Both the position numbers and the translations under genes were made by a program. A model generated the notes under the pieces. That model was given only the letters and a program-made list of their open reading frames with translations. It did no database searches and had not been told where the DNA came from. From Peptostreptococcus sp. (GTDB lineage: Bacteria; Bacillota; Clostridia; Peptostreptococcales; Peptostreptococcaceae), in the NCBI GenBank assembly GCA_020025095.1, contig JAHHSS010000010.1, forward strand, positions 1-25,794: 25,794 nucleotides of DNA, in the 5' to 3' direction. Shown here one piece after another: positions 1-8,899 of the stretch; positions within the stretch are counted from its first letter, which is position 1, and every line of letters begins with the position of its first letter.

Positions 1-28
1 AATTAAAATCAAACTTTAATAAATTTTA

Positions 29-57
29 TTGATTAGATATATTTCCGATATTATAAG
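29..57 (+). promoter_or_regulatory. Candidate promoter of aspD
   Basis: TTGATT at 29-34 and TATAAG at 52-57 are separated by 17 bases, close to the sigma-A consensus. Transcription would start near 64, about 34 bases before the aspD start. The in-frame TTG at 29 is therefore part of the promoter, which argues against a longer aspD reading. Motif match only. Confidence 0.6.
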
Positions 58-97
58 TAATTTTGTTATGTTTTTATCAATGATAAGGAGGATTTTT

Positions 98-1681
98 ATG
101 AAAGCTATAGGGTATGAGAAAAAACTTGAAAAATTAGGTGCTTTTGAAGTAAGTAGCAATATGTTGAAAATAGCAAAAAACAATAATGAAAATAATACGA
201 TACTCAATGCAGGTAGAGGAAATCCAAATTGGATAAATACTCAAGCACGTTTAGCATTTGCTAGGCTATTACAATGGGGTGTAGAAGAAAGCAAAAGAAC
301 AATTAATTTTGAAAATATGGCTGGATACACAAAAAAAGAAGGTATATATGACAGATTTTATCAATATTTAAATAACGGCGATGAAGTAGATGAATTTCTA
401 AGAAAAGCAATATCTTACTGTATAAATGATTTAGGACTTGAAAAAGATGAATTAATAAAAGAAATAACAGATGGAGTAATTGGAAATAATTATCCAGTTC
501 CAAGTCGATGTCTAAAAAATACAGAAATAATCTTGAATGATTACCTACAATCAATTTTGTATAATGGAGTAGATTTAAAAAATGAAACTTCAATATTTCC
601 AGTAGAGGGCGGAACAGCAGCTATGTGTAATATATTGAATTCATTAAAACATAATGGTCTAGTAAACAAGGGTGATAAAATAGCGATGAATACACCTATT
701 TTCACACCATATATTCAAATACCACGTCTTACGGGATTTAGCATGGTTGAAATAAATTTGAGATCAAAAGAAGAAAACAATTGGCATATGGAACCAGAGC
801 AAATTGACAAACTTCTTGATCCAGAGATTAAAGCATTTTTTATTGTAAATCCATCTAATCCAGCGTCTCAAGCTATATCTGATGAAATATTAGATAGATT
901 AGAAAAAATATTAGAAAAAAGAAAAGATTTAATAATTGTAACAGACGATGTTTATGGTACATTTGTAGATGGTTTTAGAACAATTTATAGTGTAGCACCA
1001 TACAATACAATTCTAGTTTATTCATATTCAAAACTTTATGGAGTTACTGGTTGGAGAACAGGGCTTATAGCTATGAACAAGGAAAACGTATGCGACAAAT
1101 TAATAAAAGAACTTCCTCAACAAAAAAAGAATGATTTAATATATGACTATTCTATAGTTAGTACAGAGCCTGAAAAGATGCTTTTTATCGATAGAATGTG
1201 TGCGGATAGTAGGAATATAGGACTATACCATACTAGTGGTCTGTCTACGCCTCAACAAATATTTATGGCCCTTATGTCTCTTACACATTTAGTTGTTAAA
1301 GACGATGATAAATATATTAAAAAATCAAAGGAAATAGTTTCTTCAAGATATCATGATTTAATAACAACTCTTGGTTTAAAAGAAAATAATTATTCATATA
1401 ATGCTAAATATTATAGTCTAATAAATATATATGACATAGCAGAAAGAGTATATGATAAGAGTTTTTCAGATTGGATGAGAGAAAACTTTGAAGAAATAGA
1501 TTTTTTAACTAGACTTTCATCTAAGAATGGAGCCGTTTTAATGGGTGGAGTAGGTTTTTCTGCAGAAAAAGGAACTGTAAGAGTATCTCAGGCTAACTTG
1601 CCAGATGAAGATTATAAGGAGTTGGCAGAAAGAATGTTGGATATATTAGAAGGATATCATAAGGAGTATATCAATAAATAG
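98..1681 (+). CDS. aspD: Bifunctional aspartate aminotransferase / aspartate 4-decarboxylase
   Basis: This is a PLP-dependent fold-type I enzyme that decarboxylates L-aspartate to L-alanine and CO2 and can also transaminate aspartate. It is cytosolic and 527 residues long. That matches the AspD/AsdA family (about 530-545) and is well above ordinary aspartate aminotransferases (about 400). Visible marks are GRGNPNW near the N-terminus, the NPSNPAS motif, the TDDVYG motif, and YSYSKLYGVTGWR, in which K312 is the expected PLP Schiff-base lysine. A VRVSQANL segment near the C-terminus carries the conserved substrate-carboxylate arginine. The start is ATG 98, with AAGGAGGA at 85-92 and a 5-base gap; the frame stays open back to 29, but the promoter lies there. 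The gene is single, with its own promoter and the shared terminator at 1887-1937. No aspartate/alanine antiporter gene is adjacent in the window. Family assignment is confident; which activity dominates is inferred from length and motifs. Confidence 0.87.
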   Translation: MKAIGYEKKLEKLGAFEVSSNMLKIAKNNNENNTILNAGRGNPNWINTQARLAFARLLQWGVEESKRTINFENMAGYTKKEGIYDRFYQYLNNGDEVDEFLRKAISYCINDLGLEKDELIKEITDGVIGNNYPVPSRCLKNTEIILNDYLQSILYNGVDLKNETSIFPVEGGTAAMCNILNSLKHNGLVNKGDKIAMNTPIFTPYIQIPRLTGFSMVEINLRSKEENNWHMEPEQIDKLLDPEIKAFFIVNPSNPASQAISDEILDRLEKILEKRKDLIIVTDDVYGTFVDGFRTIYSVAPYNTILVYSYSKLYGVTGWRTGLIAMNKENVCDKLIKELPQQKKNDLIYDYSIVSTEPEKMLFIDRMCADSRNIGLYHTSGLSTPQQIFMALMSLTHLVVKDDDKYIKKSKEIVSSRYHDLITTLGLKENNYSYNAKYYSLINIYDIAERVYDKSFSDWMRENFEEIDFLTRLSSKNGAVLMGGVGFSAEKGTVRVSQANLPDEDYKELAERMLDILEGYHKEYINK

Positions 1682-1886
1682 ATCAATAATATTGAAATAT
1701 GAGTTAGAAGTTTATCTAAAAGTTGGGAATTAAAAGATGCTTAGTGCTTTTTATTTTTTCTTAAGTAAAAATTTATTGTTTTACATATAAAAAAATGGGA
1801 AAAATAATATTGTAGAACTTTGGAAGATACATTTATATAAACTAAGAAGTACTATTAAAAAGCTAGGTAGAAAACTTTTTATAAAC

Positions 1887-1937
1887 TAATCAGCAAAAAA
1901 GGAGCAAATAATTATATTGCTCCTTTTTTGCTGATTA
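1887..1937. terminator. Bidirectional intrinsic terminator between aspD and the AI-2E gene
   Basis: A perfect 21-bp stem has arms at 1887-1907 and 1917-1937 and a 9-base loop. Each arm holds a run of six A (or T) beside a GGAGC/GCTCC block, so the hairpin ends in a T-rich arm on both strands. It lies between two convergent genes, 8 bases from the stop of the minus-strand gene. Confidence 0.85.
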
Positions 1938-1945
1938 AAAATAAC

Positions 1946-3184
1946 TTATTGGTTATTAGATTTTTTTTCTTGTGCAAGATTTTTATTTGATTCTGTAATG
2001 CTTTCCTCTTCATCAATTGAAATTTTTATATCGGCTGATATTTTACCGTGCGAGGTGAGTTTTTCTTTAGTAATAGTTTCTCCGCCATTTTTTACTGCTG
2101 CTTTTAAAAGTTTATATATAGTTGCTGTTACAGGAACACTAAAGAATACGCCTGTAATACCTGCAACACCACCACCAATTATAATGGCTATAACTACCCA
2201 TATTCCCGGAAGACCTACAGAGCCACCAACTACCCTAGGATATATTAGATTACCTTCAATCTGTTGAAGTATTACAAGGAATAATATAAATAAAAATGCT
2301 TTTATAGGGTCTTGTGTAAGTATCATGCAAAAACCAAAAGCACCTCCAAGATAGGCACCGATAAGTGGAATTAAAGCAGTAAAACCTACTACTGAGCCGA
2401 TCATAGGAGCGTATGGGAACTTGAATATAAATAAACCTAAGGTACATAAACTACCAAGTATTATAGCTTCTATAAACTGACCTGTAAAAAATGAAGCAAA
2501 GGTAGAATTTGCAATGTCTAAAACGTAATACATTTTTTTGTTAAAGCCTTCAGGTAAGAATCTTTTAAAAAGTTTTTTAAACTGTCTTCTAAGTGTTTCC
2601 TTACCGGCAACAATATATATAGCTATAATCGTTGACATTACAAAATCGGCTACAACTCCAAACACAGAGCCAATTATATTGAAAAGATTGCTTGTCCATA
2701 TAGAAAGTGTTCCAATAAATTTTTGAATAGCCTCCTGACCTGTTTTGTCAGAAGAAAGAAGTTTTTCTCTAATTGTAGGTAAAGAACCAGAATGCTTAAT
2801 TGCTTCGTCACGAAGTTTTTCATAAAGCTCTGGGAATTTATTTGATACTACAGAAATAGAATTTGAAAGCTGTGGAACAACAAGTCTATAAACAAGGTAT
2901 AGTATTAACAATACTGATAAAAAAGAAAGAAGTATACAGACACCTCTTCGGCTTCCATTAATATATTTATTTTTTGATTTGGGAAAATATACCTTTTCCC
3001 AAAGTGAAACTATTATGTTTAGTATAAAGGCTATTACACAACCAAGAAATATTGGTTTAAAGATACTTAGAAACTTAAATAATTTTATGAATACATCTTC
3101 TGCATTTAGTGCAGCAGCTAATATAATTCCTAAGACCAATAAAACTAGATATATATTCTGCTTTGTTTTAAATCTATTTTCCAT
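1946..3184 (-). CDS. AI-2E family transporter (PerM/TqsA/YdbI-like membrane protein)
   Basis: A polytopic inner-membrane protein of 412 residues, the usual family length is about 340-420. Hydrophobic segments come as an N-terminal pair (about 12-28 and 42-60) and one near 80-102. A long hydrophilic, amphipathic stretch follows (about 105-155), then several helices from about 160 to 370. The GFTALIPLIGAYLGG segment and the later GNLIYPRVVGGSVGLP segment are characteristic of the AI-2E transporter family. The last 45 or so residues are a charged cytosolic tail with an acidic DEEES patch. The start is ATG 3184-3182, with AGGAGG on the minus strand at 3196-3191 and a 6-base gap. The gene is divergent from the uvrB cluster and convergent with aspD, so it is probably monocistronic. 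Members variously export AI-2, indole or ions (some are Na+/H+ antiporters), so the substrate cannot be told from sequence. Confidence 0.88.
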   Translation of the reverse strand: MENRFKTKQNIYLVLLVLGIILAAALNAEDVFIKLFKFLSIFKPIFLGCVIAFILNIIVSLWEKVYFPKSKNKYINGSRRGVCILLSFLSVLLILYLVYRLVVPQLSNSISVVSNKFPELYEKLRDEAIKHSGSLPTIREKLLSSDKTGQEAIQKFIGTLSIWTSNLFNIIGSVFGVVADFVMSTIIAIYIVAGKETLRRQFKKLFKRFLPEGFNKKMYYVLDIANSTFASFFTGQFIEAIILGSLCTLGLFIFKFPYAPMIGSVVGFTALIPLIGAYLGGAFGFCMILTQDPIKAFLFILFLVILQQIEGNLIYPRVVGGSVGLPGIWVVIAIIIGGGVAGITGVFFSVPVTATIYKLLKAAVKNGGETITKEKLTSHGKISADIKISIDEEESITESNKNLAQEKKSNNQ

Positions 3185-3279
3185 TTATTACCTCCTATTT
3201 ATTAATTTATTTTGAAATTGCCAGTTTCAAGTGAAAAAATAAAGAAGTCATTTTAAAATATATAATTATTATACTACAT

Positions 3280-3307
3280 TTTACAATATAAGAAAAATAA
3301 ATACAAT
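3280..3307 (+). promoter_or_regulatory. Candidate promoter of the unknown gene-uvrB operon
   Basis: TTTACA at 3280-3285 and TACAAT at 3302-3307 are separated by 16 bases, each one mismatch from consensus. Transcription would start near 3314, about 50 bases before the first gene. The 180-base divergent spacer is very AT-rich, so chance matches are likely. I saw no GAAC-N4-GTTC-type LexA box in it. Confidence 0.4.
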
Positions 3308-3364
3308 ATTCAAAAATATATGGTAAAATATAGTTAATATAACATAATTGGAGGTGTACTTAGT

Positions 3365-3772
3365 ATGACAGCAAAATATAATGAAGAAAATATAGTAGTT
3401 AGCTTTACAACACATAGGAAATTAAGTAGAACAAATCTAGGAACAAATATGGTTGCAAATTCCCTATTGGGACATAGTAGAACCTCAGGTCCAGTTCCAG
3501 ATTTATATACTTTATATCTTACGGAAGAAACTTTTTTTGCAGAATATAGTAGAAAAAGCCTTCATGGAAGTATGCCTAGGAAAGTTACAAAACTTGATAT
3601 CCCTATTGTAGATATTGATAAAATAGAATTAATAAATAAAGATGGAGAAGAGTATCTTTACTTGTTAAGTGACTGGGGAAAGGAATATAGATTCAATATT
3701 GAAAGTGATATTACTAGAGAGCTTGCAGAAGCAATGATAGAATATATAGAGCTTAAAAAGAGGAGTTTATAA
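3365..3772 (+). CDS. Conserved-looking protein of unknown function, coupled to uvrB
   Basis: A 135-residue soluble protein that I do not recognise. It has no signal peptide or membrane segment. The N-terminal third reads as beta-strands separated by polar loops (IVVSFTTHRKLSRTNLG). The middle has aromatic strand-like stretches (DLYTLYLTEETFFAEY), and the end is an acidic amphipathic helix (ITRELAEAMIEYIEL). The predominantly beta layout with a final helix resembles small PH-like or lipocalin-like folds, but that is only a topological impression. The start is ATG 3365, with GGAGGTG at 3350-3356 and an 8-base gap. The stop TAA shares its last base with the uvrB ATG (TAATG), so the two proteins are probably translationally coupled and made together. 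Codon use and base composition match the neighbours. A link to DNA repair is inferred only from this coupling. Confidence 0.8.
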   Translation: MTAKYNEENIVVSFTTHRKLSRTNLGTNMVANSLLGHSRTSGPVPDLYTLYLTEETFFAEYSRKSLHGSMPRKVTKLDIPIVDIDKIELINKDGEEYLYLLSDWGKEYRFNIESDITRELAEAMIEYIELKKRSL

Positions 3773-5745
3773 TGGAATTCAAGCTAGTTTCAGATTTTAA
3801 GCCAACAGGAGATCAGCCTCAAGCAATAGAAAAAATATCAAAATCTATAAATGAAGGAAATAAATATCAAACTTTATTAGGAGTAACAGGTTCAGGAAAA
3901 ACCTTTACAATGGCTAATATTATTCAAAAAGTTAACAAGCCAACATTGATACTTGCTCATAATAAAACACTGGCTGCACAATTATATAGTGAATTTAAAG
4001 AATTTTTTCCAGAAAATGCAGTGGAATACTTTGTTAGTTATTATGATTATTACCAGCCTGAAGCTTATGTTGCACATAGTGATACATATATAGAAAAAGA
4101 CGCTAGTATAAATGATGAAATAGATAAGCTTAGACATTCTGCAACAGCGGCTATACTTGAAAGACGTGATACTATTATAATATCATCTGTTTCATGTATA
4201 TATGGCTTGGGTGATCCAAAAGACTATAAAGAATTGATGCTTTCTTTAAGACCTGGAATGTTAAAGGATAGAGATGAAGTAATAAAAAGACTTGTAGAGA
4301 TACAATATGAAAGAAATGATATTAATTTTATAAGAGCTACCTTTAGAGTAAGGGGAGATATATTAGAAATATTTCCAGCAGGTAATGATGAAAGTGCAAT
4401 AAGAGTAGAGTTTTTTGGAGATGAAATTGATAGAATTACAGAGATTGACTATTTAACAGGAAAGATAGTTGGTGAAAGAAGTCATGTAGTTATTTTTCCG
4501 GCATCTCACTATGTAACTACTCCTGAGAGAATTGAAGCAGCTATAAAAACAATAGAGGTTGAACTTGAAGATACGATTAGGAATTTTAAAGATGAAGATA
4601 AACTATTAGAAGCTCAAAGAATAGAGCAAAGAACTAATTATGACATAGAAATGTTGAGAGAAATAGGCTTTTGTCAAGGGATAGAAAATTATTCAAGACA
4701 CATTACTTCTAGAGCAAAGGGAGAAAAGCCATATACCTTGATGGATTTTTTTCCAGAAGATTATCTTATTATAGTTGATGAATCTCATGTTACAATTCCT
4801 CAAGTTAGAGGTATGTATGCAGGAGATAAATCTAGGAAAAAATCTTTGATAGAAAATGGTTTTAGGCTTCCTTCAGCATATGATAATAGGCCTCTAAATT
4901 TTGAGGAGTTTGAAGAAAATATAAATCAAATTTTATTTACTACTGCTACACCTGGACCATATGAAATAGAACATTCAGAGGTATTTGCAGAGCAGATAAT
5001 TAGACCTACAGGACTTTTAGATCCTCTAATAAGTGTAAGACCAGTTGAGAATCAAATCGATGATCTTGTAGTTGAGATTAATAAAAATATAGAAAAAGGT
5101 GAAAGGGTTTTAATAACCACACTTACGAAAAAAATGAGCGAGGATCTTACAAATTACCTAAAAGAGCTAGATATAAAGGTAAAATATTTACATTCTGATA
5201 TAGTGACTTTAGAAAGAACGGAGATTATAAGAGATTTGAGATTAGGAAAATTCGATGTTTTAGTAGGTATAAACCTGTTGAGAGAAGGTCTTGATATTCC
5301 AGAAGTATCCTTGGTAGCCATATTAGATGCTGATAAAGAAGGTTTTTTAAGGTCAGAAACATCATTGATTCAGACTATAGGGCGTGCTGCAAGAAATGCA
5401 GAAGGTAGAGTAATAATGTATGCTGATAAAATTACAGACTCTATGAATAGAGCAATTACAGAAACAGAAAGACGTAGAGCAATACAAGATGCTTATAATA
5501 AAAAACACAAGATAGTTCCTAAAACAATACATAAGGAAATCAGAGCAAGTATTGAAGCTACTAAAATTGCAGAAGAAATTGCGACTTATGACTTGAGCAA
5601 TGTAGGAAAATTGAAAGATAAAGAAGATATAGGTGATGCAATTATAATTTTAAAATCACAGATGATGGAGGCTGCCGAGAATTTAGAGTTTGAAAAAGCC
5701 GCTAAATTGAGAGATAAGATAATGGAACTTGAGAAAAAGTTATAG
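3772..5745 (+). CDS. uvrB: Excinuclease ABC subunit B
   Basis: The ATP-dependent damage-verification subunit of nucleotide excision repair. UvrA loads it at lesions, and it then recruits UvrC. It has 657 residues, the normal length. Walker A is GVTGSGKT (37-44). The beta-hairpin that inserts between the strands begins at YYDYYQPEAYV (90-100). The Walker B region reads IIVDESH. C-terminal helicase motifs include LREGLDIPEV and QTIGRAARN. A UVR (UvrC-binding) coiled-coil domain ends the protein (FEKAAKLRDKI). The ATG overlaps the preceding stop by one base, with AGGAG about 7 bases upstream inside the previous gene. uvrA follows after about 180 bases containing a hairpin. No domain is missing or altered. 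Confidence 0.98.
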   Translation: MEFKLVSDFKPTGDQPQAIEKISKSINEGNKYQTLLGVTGSGKTFTMANIIQKVNKPTLILAHNKTLAAQLYSEFKEFFPENAVEYFVSYYDYYQPEAYVAHSDTYIEKDASINDEIDKLRHSATAAILERRDTIIISSVSCIYGLGDPKDYKELMLSLRPGMLKDRDEVIKRLVEIQYERNDINFIRATFRVRGDILEIFPAGNDESAIRVEFFGDEIDRITEIDYLTGKIVGERSHVVIFPASHYVTTPERIEAAIKTIEVELEDTIRNFKDEDKLLEAQRIEQRTNYDIEMLREIGFCQGIENYSRHITSRAKGEKPYTLMDFFPEDYLIIVDESHVTIPQVRGMYAGDKSRKKSLIENGFRLPSAYDNRPLNFEEFEENINQILFTTATPGPYEIEHSEVFAEQIIRPTGLLDPLISVRPVENQIDDLVVEINKNIEKGERVLITTLTKKMSEDLTNYLKELDIKVKYLHSDIVTLERTEIIRDLRLGKFDVLVGINLLREGLDIPEVSLVAILDADKEGFLRSETSLIQTIGRAARNAEGRVIMYADKITDSMNRAITETERRRAIQDAYNKKHKIVPKTIHKEIRASIEATKIAEEIATYDLSNVGKLKDKEDIGDAIIILKSQMMEAAENLEFEKAAKLRDKIMELEKKL

Positions 5746-5818
5746 TTTAAATGAAAAATAACAACTACTTTTTGTTTTAAAAGTAGATAAAAGAGGTAGT
5801 AATGTAATATACTTTTTA

Positions 5819-5847
5819 GAACACTCGTGGCTGTGCCAGGGGTGTTC
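5819..5847. other. GC-rich hairpin between uvrB and uvrA
   Basis: Arms at 5819-5831 and 5835-5847 form a 13-bp stem with one G-G mismatch and one wobble. The loop is TGT, and the closing stem is TGGC/GCCA. It is much richer in G and C than its surroundings. No clean T-run follows (TTGCTTATAAT), so it is at best a weak terminator or attenuator of uvrB read-through. A TATAAT at 5853-5858 lies just downstream. A second, AT-rich 8-bp stem (5765-5772 with 5779-5786) precedes it. Confidence 0.55.
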
Positions 5848-5928
5848 TTGCTTATAATAAAGTTTTGTATATTTAAAATCGTATATGATATATTAAAATA
5901 AAAACATAGATATAAAGGAGGGATGTTT

Positions 5929-8769
5929 TTGAACGATCAGATAATAATAAAGGGTGCAAGAGAAAATAATTTGAAAAATATAGATTTGACACTTCCTAGA
6001 AATAAATTTATTGTATTTACAGGTTTGTCGGGGTCAGGAAAGTCATCTTTAGCTTTTGATACAATATATGCTGAGGGGCAAAGAAGATATGTTGAGAGTC
6101 TTTCTTCATATGCTAGACAATTTTTAGGTCAGATGAATAAGCCTAGTGTAGATAGCATAGAAGGACTGTCACCAGCGATATCAATAGATCAGAAAACAAC
6201 TTCTAAAAATCCGAGATCTACTGTTGGGACAGTAACAGAAATATATGATTATTTAAGGTTATTGTATGCAAGAACAGGAGATGTACATTGCCCCACATGT
6301 GGGAATTTGATTAGTCAAATGACGATACAAGAAATAGTAGATAGGGTGATGGAACATGATGAAAGAACAAGGCTTCAGATACTATCACCTATGATTAGAG
6401 GGCAAAAAGGAACTCATAAAAAAACTATTCAATATATACAAAAAGAAGGGTATGTAAGAGTTAGAATAGATGGTGAGAATAGGGAAATAAGTGAAGAAAT
6501 TGAATTAGAAAAAAATAAGAAGCATAATATAGATGTAGTCGTAGATAGAATTATTGTAAAAGATGGAATAGAAACTAGACTTGCGGATTCTATTGAAACA
6601 GCGGTAAAACTATCAGATGGATTGGTTATAGTACAGGAACTTGCTAGAGATGGTGATGATAAAGAAACTTTATTCTCTACGAAATTTGCTTGTCCAGATC
6701 ATGGAATTGGAATTGAAGAATTATCTCCTAGAATGTTTTCATTTAATGCTCCTTTTGGTGCTTGTGACTTATGTAATGGATTGGGAGAAAGTAAAGAGGT
6801 TGATGTAGATTTAGTTGTTCCCAATAAGGAGCTTACTCTTAGGCAAGGAGCTATAGCAGCTTGGTCAACAAATGGTCTTAATGACAATACATATTATTCC
6901 AAAATGATACTTGCACTTTGTGAAAAGTTCAATGTTTCAGTAGATATACCTTTTAAAGATCTTCCAGAGGACTTTGTGAATGAACTTTTATATGGTAAAG
7001 AAAATACTATAGTTTCTTTTGAGTTTGAATCTAAATTTGGAGGATTGAAAGAACATAAAAATTACTTTGAAGGTGTAGTTGTAAATATAGATAGAAGATA
7101 TAAAGAAACAAAATCTGATGCAATGAGAGATAGATTGGAAGATTATATGGCAGAAAAGCCTTGTCCAAGATGTAAGGGGCAAAGGTTAAAGCCGGAGGTT
7201 TTAGCTGTAAAAGTAGGTGAAAAAAATATAATGGAGCTTACAGATTTATCCGTGGAAGAATTAATAGACTTTATTGAAAATTTACAGCTAAGCGAAAAGA
7301 AAGCTTTTATTGCAGAAGAAATAATAAAAGAAATAGGTGAAAGAGCTAAATTTTTAAAAAATGTAGGTTTAGGATATCTTACACTTTCTAGAAAGGCTGG
7401 AACCTTATCTGGAGGTGAGGCTCAAAGAATTAGACTTGCAACACAGATTGGCTCAGCTCTTACTGGAGTGTTATATGTCTTAGATGAGCCAAGTATTGGT
7501 CTTCATCAAAGAGATAATGATAAACTAATAGCTACACTTAGAACATTGACGGATATAGGAAATACATTAATCGTAGTTGAACATGATGAAGATACTATGA
7601 GGGCAGCGGATTATATTGTAGATATAGGTCCTGCAGCAGGTATTCATGGTGGTGAAATTGTAGCTGAGGGTCCAGTCGAAGATATTATAAAAAATAAGAA
7701 TTCAATAACAGGTAAATATTTAAGTGGAGAAATTACTATTCCAACTCCAGAAAAATTGAGGGATGGTAACGGTCAATTCATAGAGATTATAGGGGCGAGA
7801 GAAAATAATTTAAAAAATATTAATGTTAAGTTACCACTTGGAAAATTTATATGTGTTACGGGAGTTTCCGGCTCAGGAAAATCTACTCTTGTGAATGAAA
7901 TTTTGCATAAGGGACTTGCGCAAAAGCTTAATAAATCTAGGGTAAGACCAGGAAAACATAAAGAAATAAGAGGAATAGATAATGTAGATAAGGTGATAAA
8001 TATAGACCAAAGTCCGATTGGTAGAACACCGAGGTCAAATCCTGCAACATATACAGGCGTATTTGATATGATAAGAGATCTTTTTGCATCTACAAATGAA
8101 GCTAAGGCAAGAGGCTATAAAAAAGGAAGGTTTAGTTTTAATGTAAAAGGTGGTAGATGTGAAGCTTGTAAGGGTGATGGAATTCTTAAAATAGAAATGT
8201 TTTTCTTACCAGATGTATATGTTCCATGTGAAGTGTGTAAAGGTGAAAGATATAATAGGGAAACTCTTCAGGTAAAGTATAAAGACAAGAGCATATCAGA
8301 TGTTTTGGATATGAATGTTGAAGAGGCCCTAGAATTTTTTGAAAATATACCATCTATAAAAAGAAAATTAGAAACACTTATGGATGTTGGGCTTTCTTAT
8401 ATTAAACTGGGACAGCCTTCAACTCAGCTTTCAGGAGGAGAGGCACAAAGAATAAAACTTGCTACTGAACTAAGCAAAAGACCTACAGGTAGAACCATTT
8501 ACATACTTGATGAGCCTACAACAGGGCTTCATTCGGAGGATGTTAGAAAGTTGATAGAAGTACTTCAAAGGTTAGCAGATACAGGCAATACAGTAGTCGT
8601 GATAGAACATAATTTAGATCTTATTAAAACTGCAGATTATATTATTGATTTAGGACCAGAAGGTGGAAATATGGGAGGCACTATAGTAGCAGAAGGTAGC
8701 CCAAAGGAAATAGCTGCTGTTGAAGAAAGTTATACTGGAAAGTATATATCTAGAATTCTAAATAAATAG
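5929..8769 (+). CDS. uvrA: Excinuclease ABC subunit A
   Basis: The dimeric ABC-type ATPase that first recognises DNA damage and loads UvrB. It has 946 residues, normal for the family. Two ABC modules are visible: Walker A GLSGSGKSS (about 32-40) with signature LSGGEAQRI, and Walker A GVSGSGKST with a second LSGGEAQRI. Zinc-module cysteines appear as CPTC near 127-130, CDLC, CPRC, and a C-terminal CEAC/CEVC pair. I chose TTG 5929 as the start: AAGGAGG at 5915-5921 lies 7 bases before it, and it gives the family-typical N-terminus (MNDQIIIKGARENN). The ATG at 5923 lies 1 base after that same ribosome binding site, too close to be favoured. The gene is probably transcribed with uvrB or from a promoter in the 180-base gap, and it ends before the terminator at 8824. 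Confidence 0.97.
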   Translation: MNDQIIIKGARENNLKNIDLTLPRNKFIVFTGLSGSGKSSLAFDTIYAEGQRRYVESLSSYARQFLGQMNKPSVDSIEGLSPAISIDQKTTSKNPRSTVGTVTEIYDYLRLLYARTGDVHCPTCGNLISQMTIQEIVDRVMEHDERTRLQILSPMIRGQKGTHKKTIQYIQKEGYVRVRIDGENREISEEIELEKNKKHNIDVVVDRIIVKDGIETRLADSIETAVKLSDGLVIVQELARDGDDKETLFSTKFACPDHGIGIEELSPRMFSFNAPFGACDLCNGLGESKEVDVDLVVPNKELTLRQGAIAAWSTNGLNDNTYYSKMILALCEKFNVSVDIPFKDLPEDFVNELLYGKENTIVSFEFESKFGGLKEHKNYFEGVVVNIDRRYKETKSDAMRDRLEDYMAEKPCPRCKGQRLKPEVLAVKVGEKNIMELTDLSVEELIDFIENLQLSEKKAFIAEEIIKEIGERAKFLKNVGLGYLTLSRKAGTLSGGEAQRIRLATQIGSALTGVLYVLDEPSIGLHQRDNDKLIATLRTLTDIGNTLIVVEHDEDTMRAADYIVDIGPAAGIHGGEIVAEGPVEDIIKNKNSITGKYLSGEITIPTPEKLRDGNGQFIEIIGARENNLKNINVKLPLGKFICVTGVSGSGKSTLVNEILHKGLAQKLNKSRVRPGKHKEIRGIDNVDKVINIDQSPIGRTPRSNPATYTGVFDMIRDLFASTNEAKARGYKKGRFSFNVKGGRCEACKGDGILKIEMFFLPDVYVPCEVCKGERYNRETLQVKYKDKSISDVLDMNVEEALEFFENIPSIKRKLETLMDVGLSYIKLGQPSTQLSGGEAQRIKLATELSKRPTGRTIYILDEPTTGLHSEDVRKLIEVLQRLADTGNTVVVIEHNLDLIKTADYIIDLGPEGGNMGGTIVAEGSPKEIAAVEESYTGKYISRILNK

Positions 8770-8823
8770 AAGAATTATTCTTTTAAAATATTGAAAAAAT
8801 TTAAAAATAATAAATAAATATAT

Positions 8824-8850
8824 AGGGGTTGATTTTATCAATCCCTTTTT
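8824..8850 (+). terminator. Terminator after uvrA
   Basis: A 10-bp stem (8824-8833 with 8837-8846, one G-T wobble) has a TTT loop and is followed directly by TTTTT. It lies 55 bases after the uvrA stop and separates uvrBA from uvrC. Confidence 0.8.
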
Positions 8851-8860
8851 GGTGTATAAT
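8829..8860 (+). promoter_or_regulatory. Candidate promoter of uvrC
   Basis: A perfect TATAAT lies at 8855-8860, 40 bases before the uvrC start, just after the uvrA terminator. The best -35-like hexamer, TTGATT at 8829-8834, is 20 bases upstream (long spacing) and sits inside the terminator stem. The -10 is convincing; the -35 is not. Confidence 0.4.
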
Positions 8861-8899
8861 AAGAGTATAGGTAATTTATATTAGAAAGGTGGGAAGAAA

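Noticed and set aside
29..97. Upstream TTG extension of aspD
   Set aside because: It overlaps a good promoter (29-57) and has no ribosome binding site; ATG 98 has AAGGAGGA at ideal spacing.
5819..5847. LexA box formed by GAACAC and GTGTTC between uvrB and uvrA
   Set aside because: The half-sites are 17 bases apart rather than about 4, so they are better explained as the ends of a hairpin.
5923..5928. ATG start of uvrA at 5923
   Set aside because: It is 1 base from the AAGGAGG motif. TTG 5929 has a 7-base gap and gives the family-typical N-terminus.
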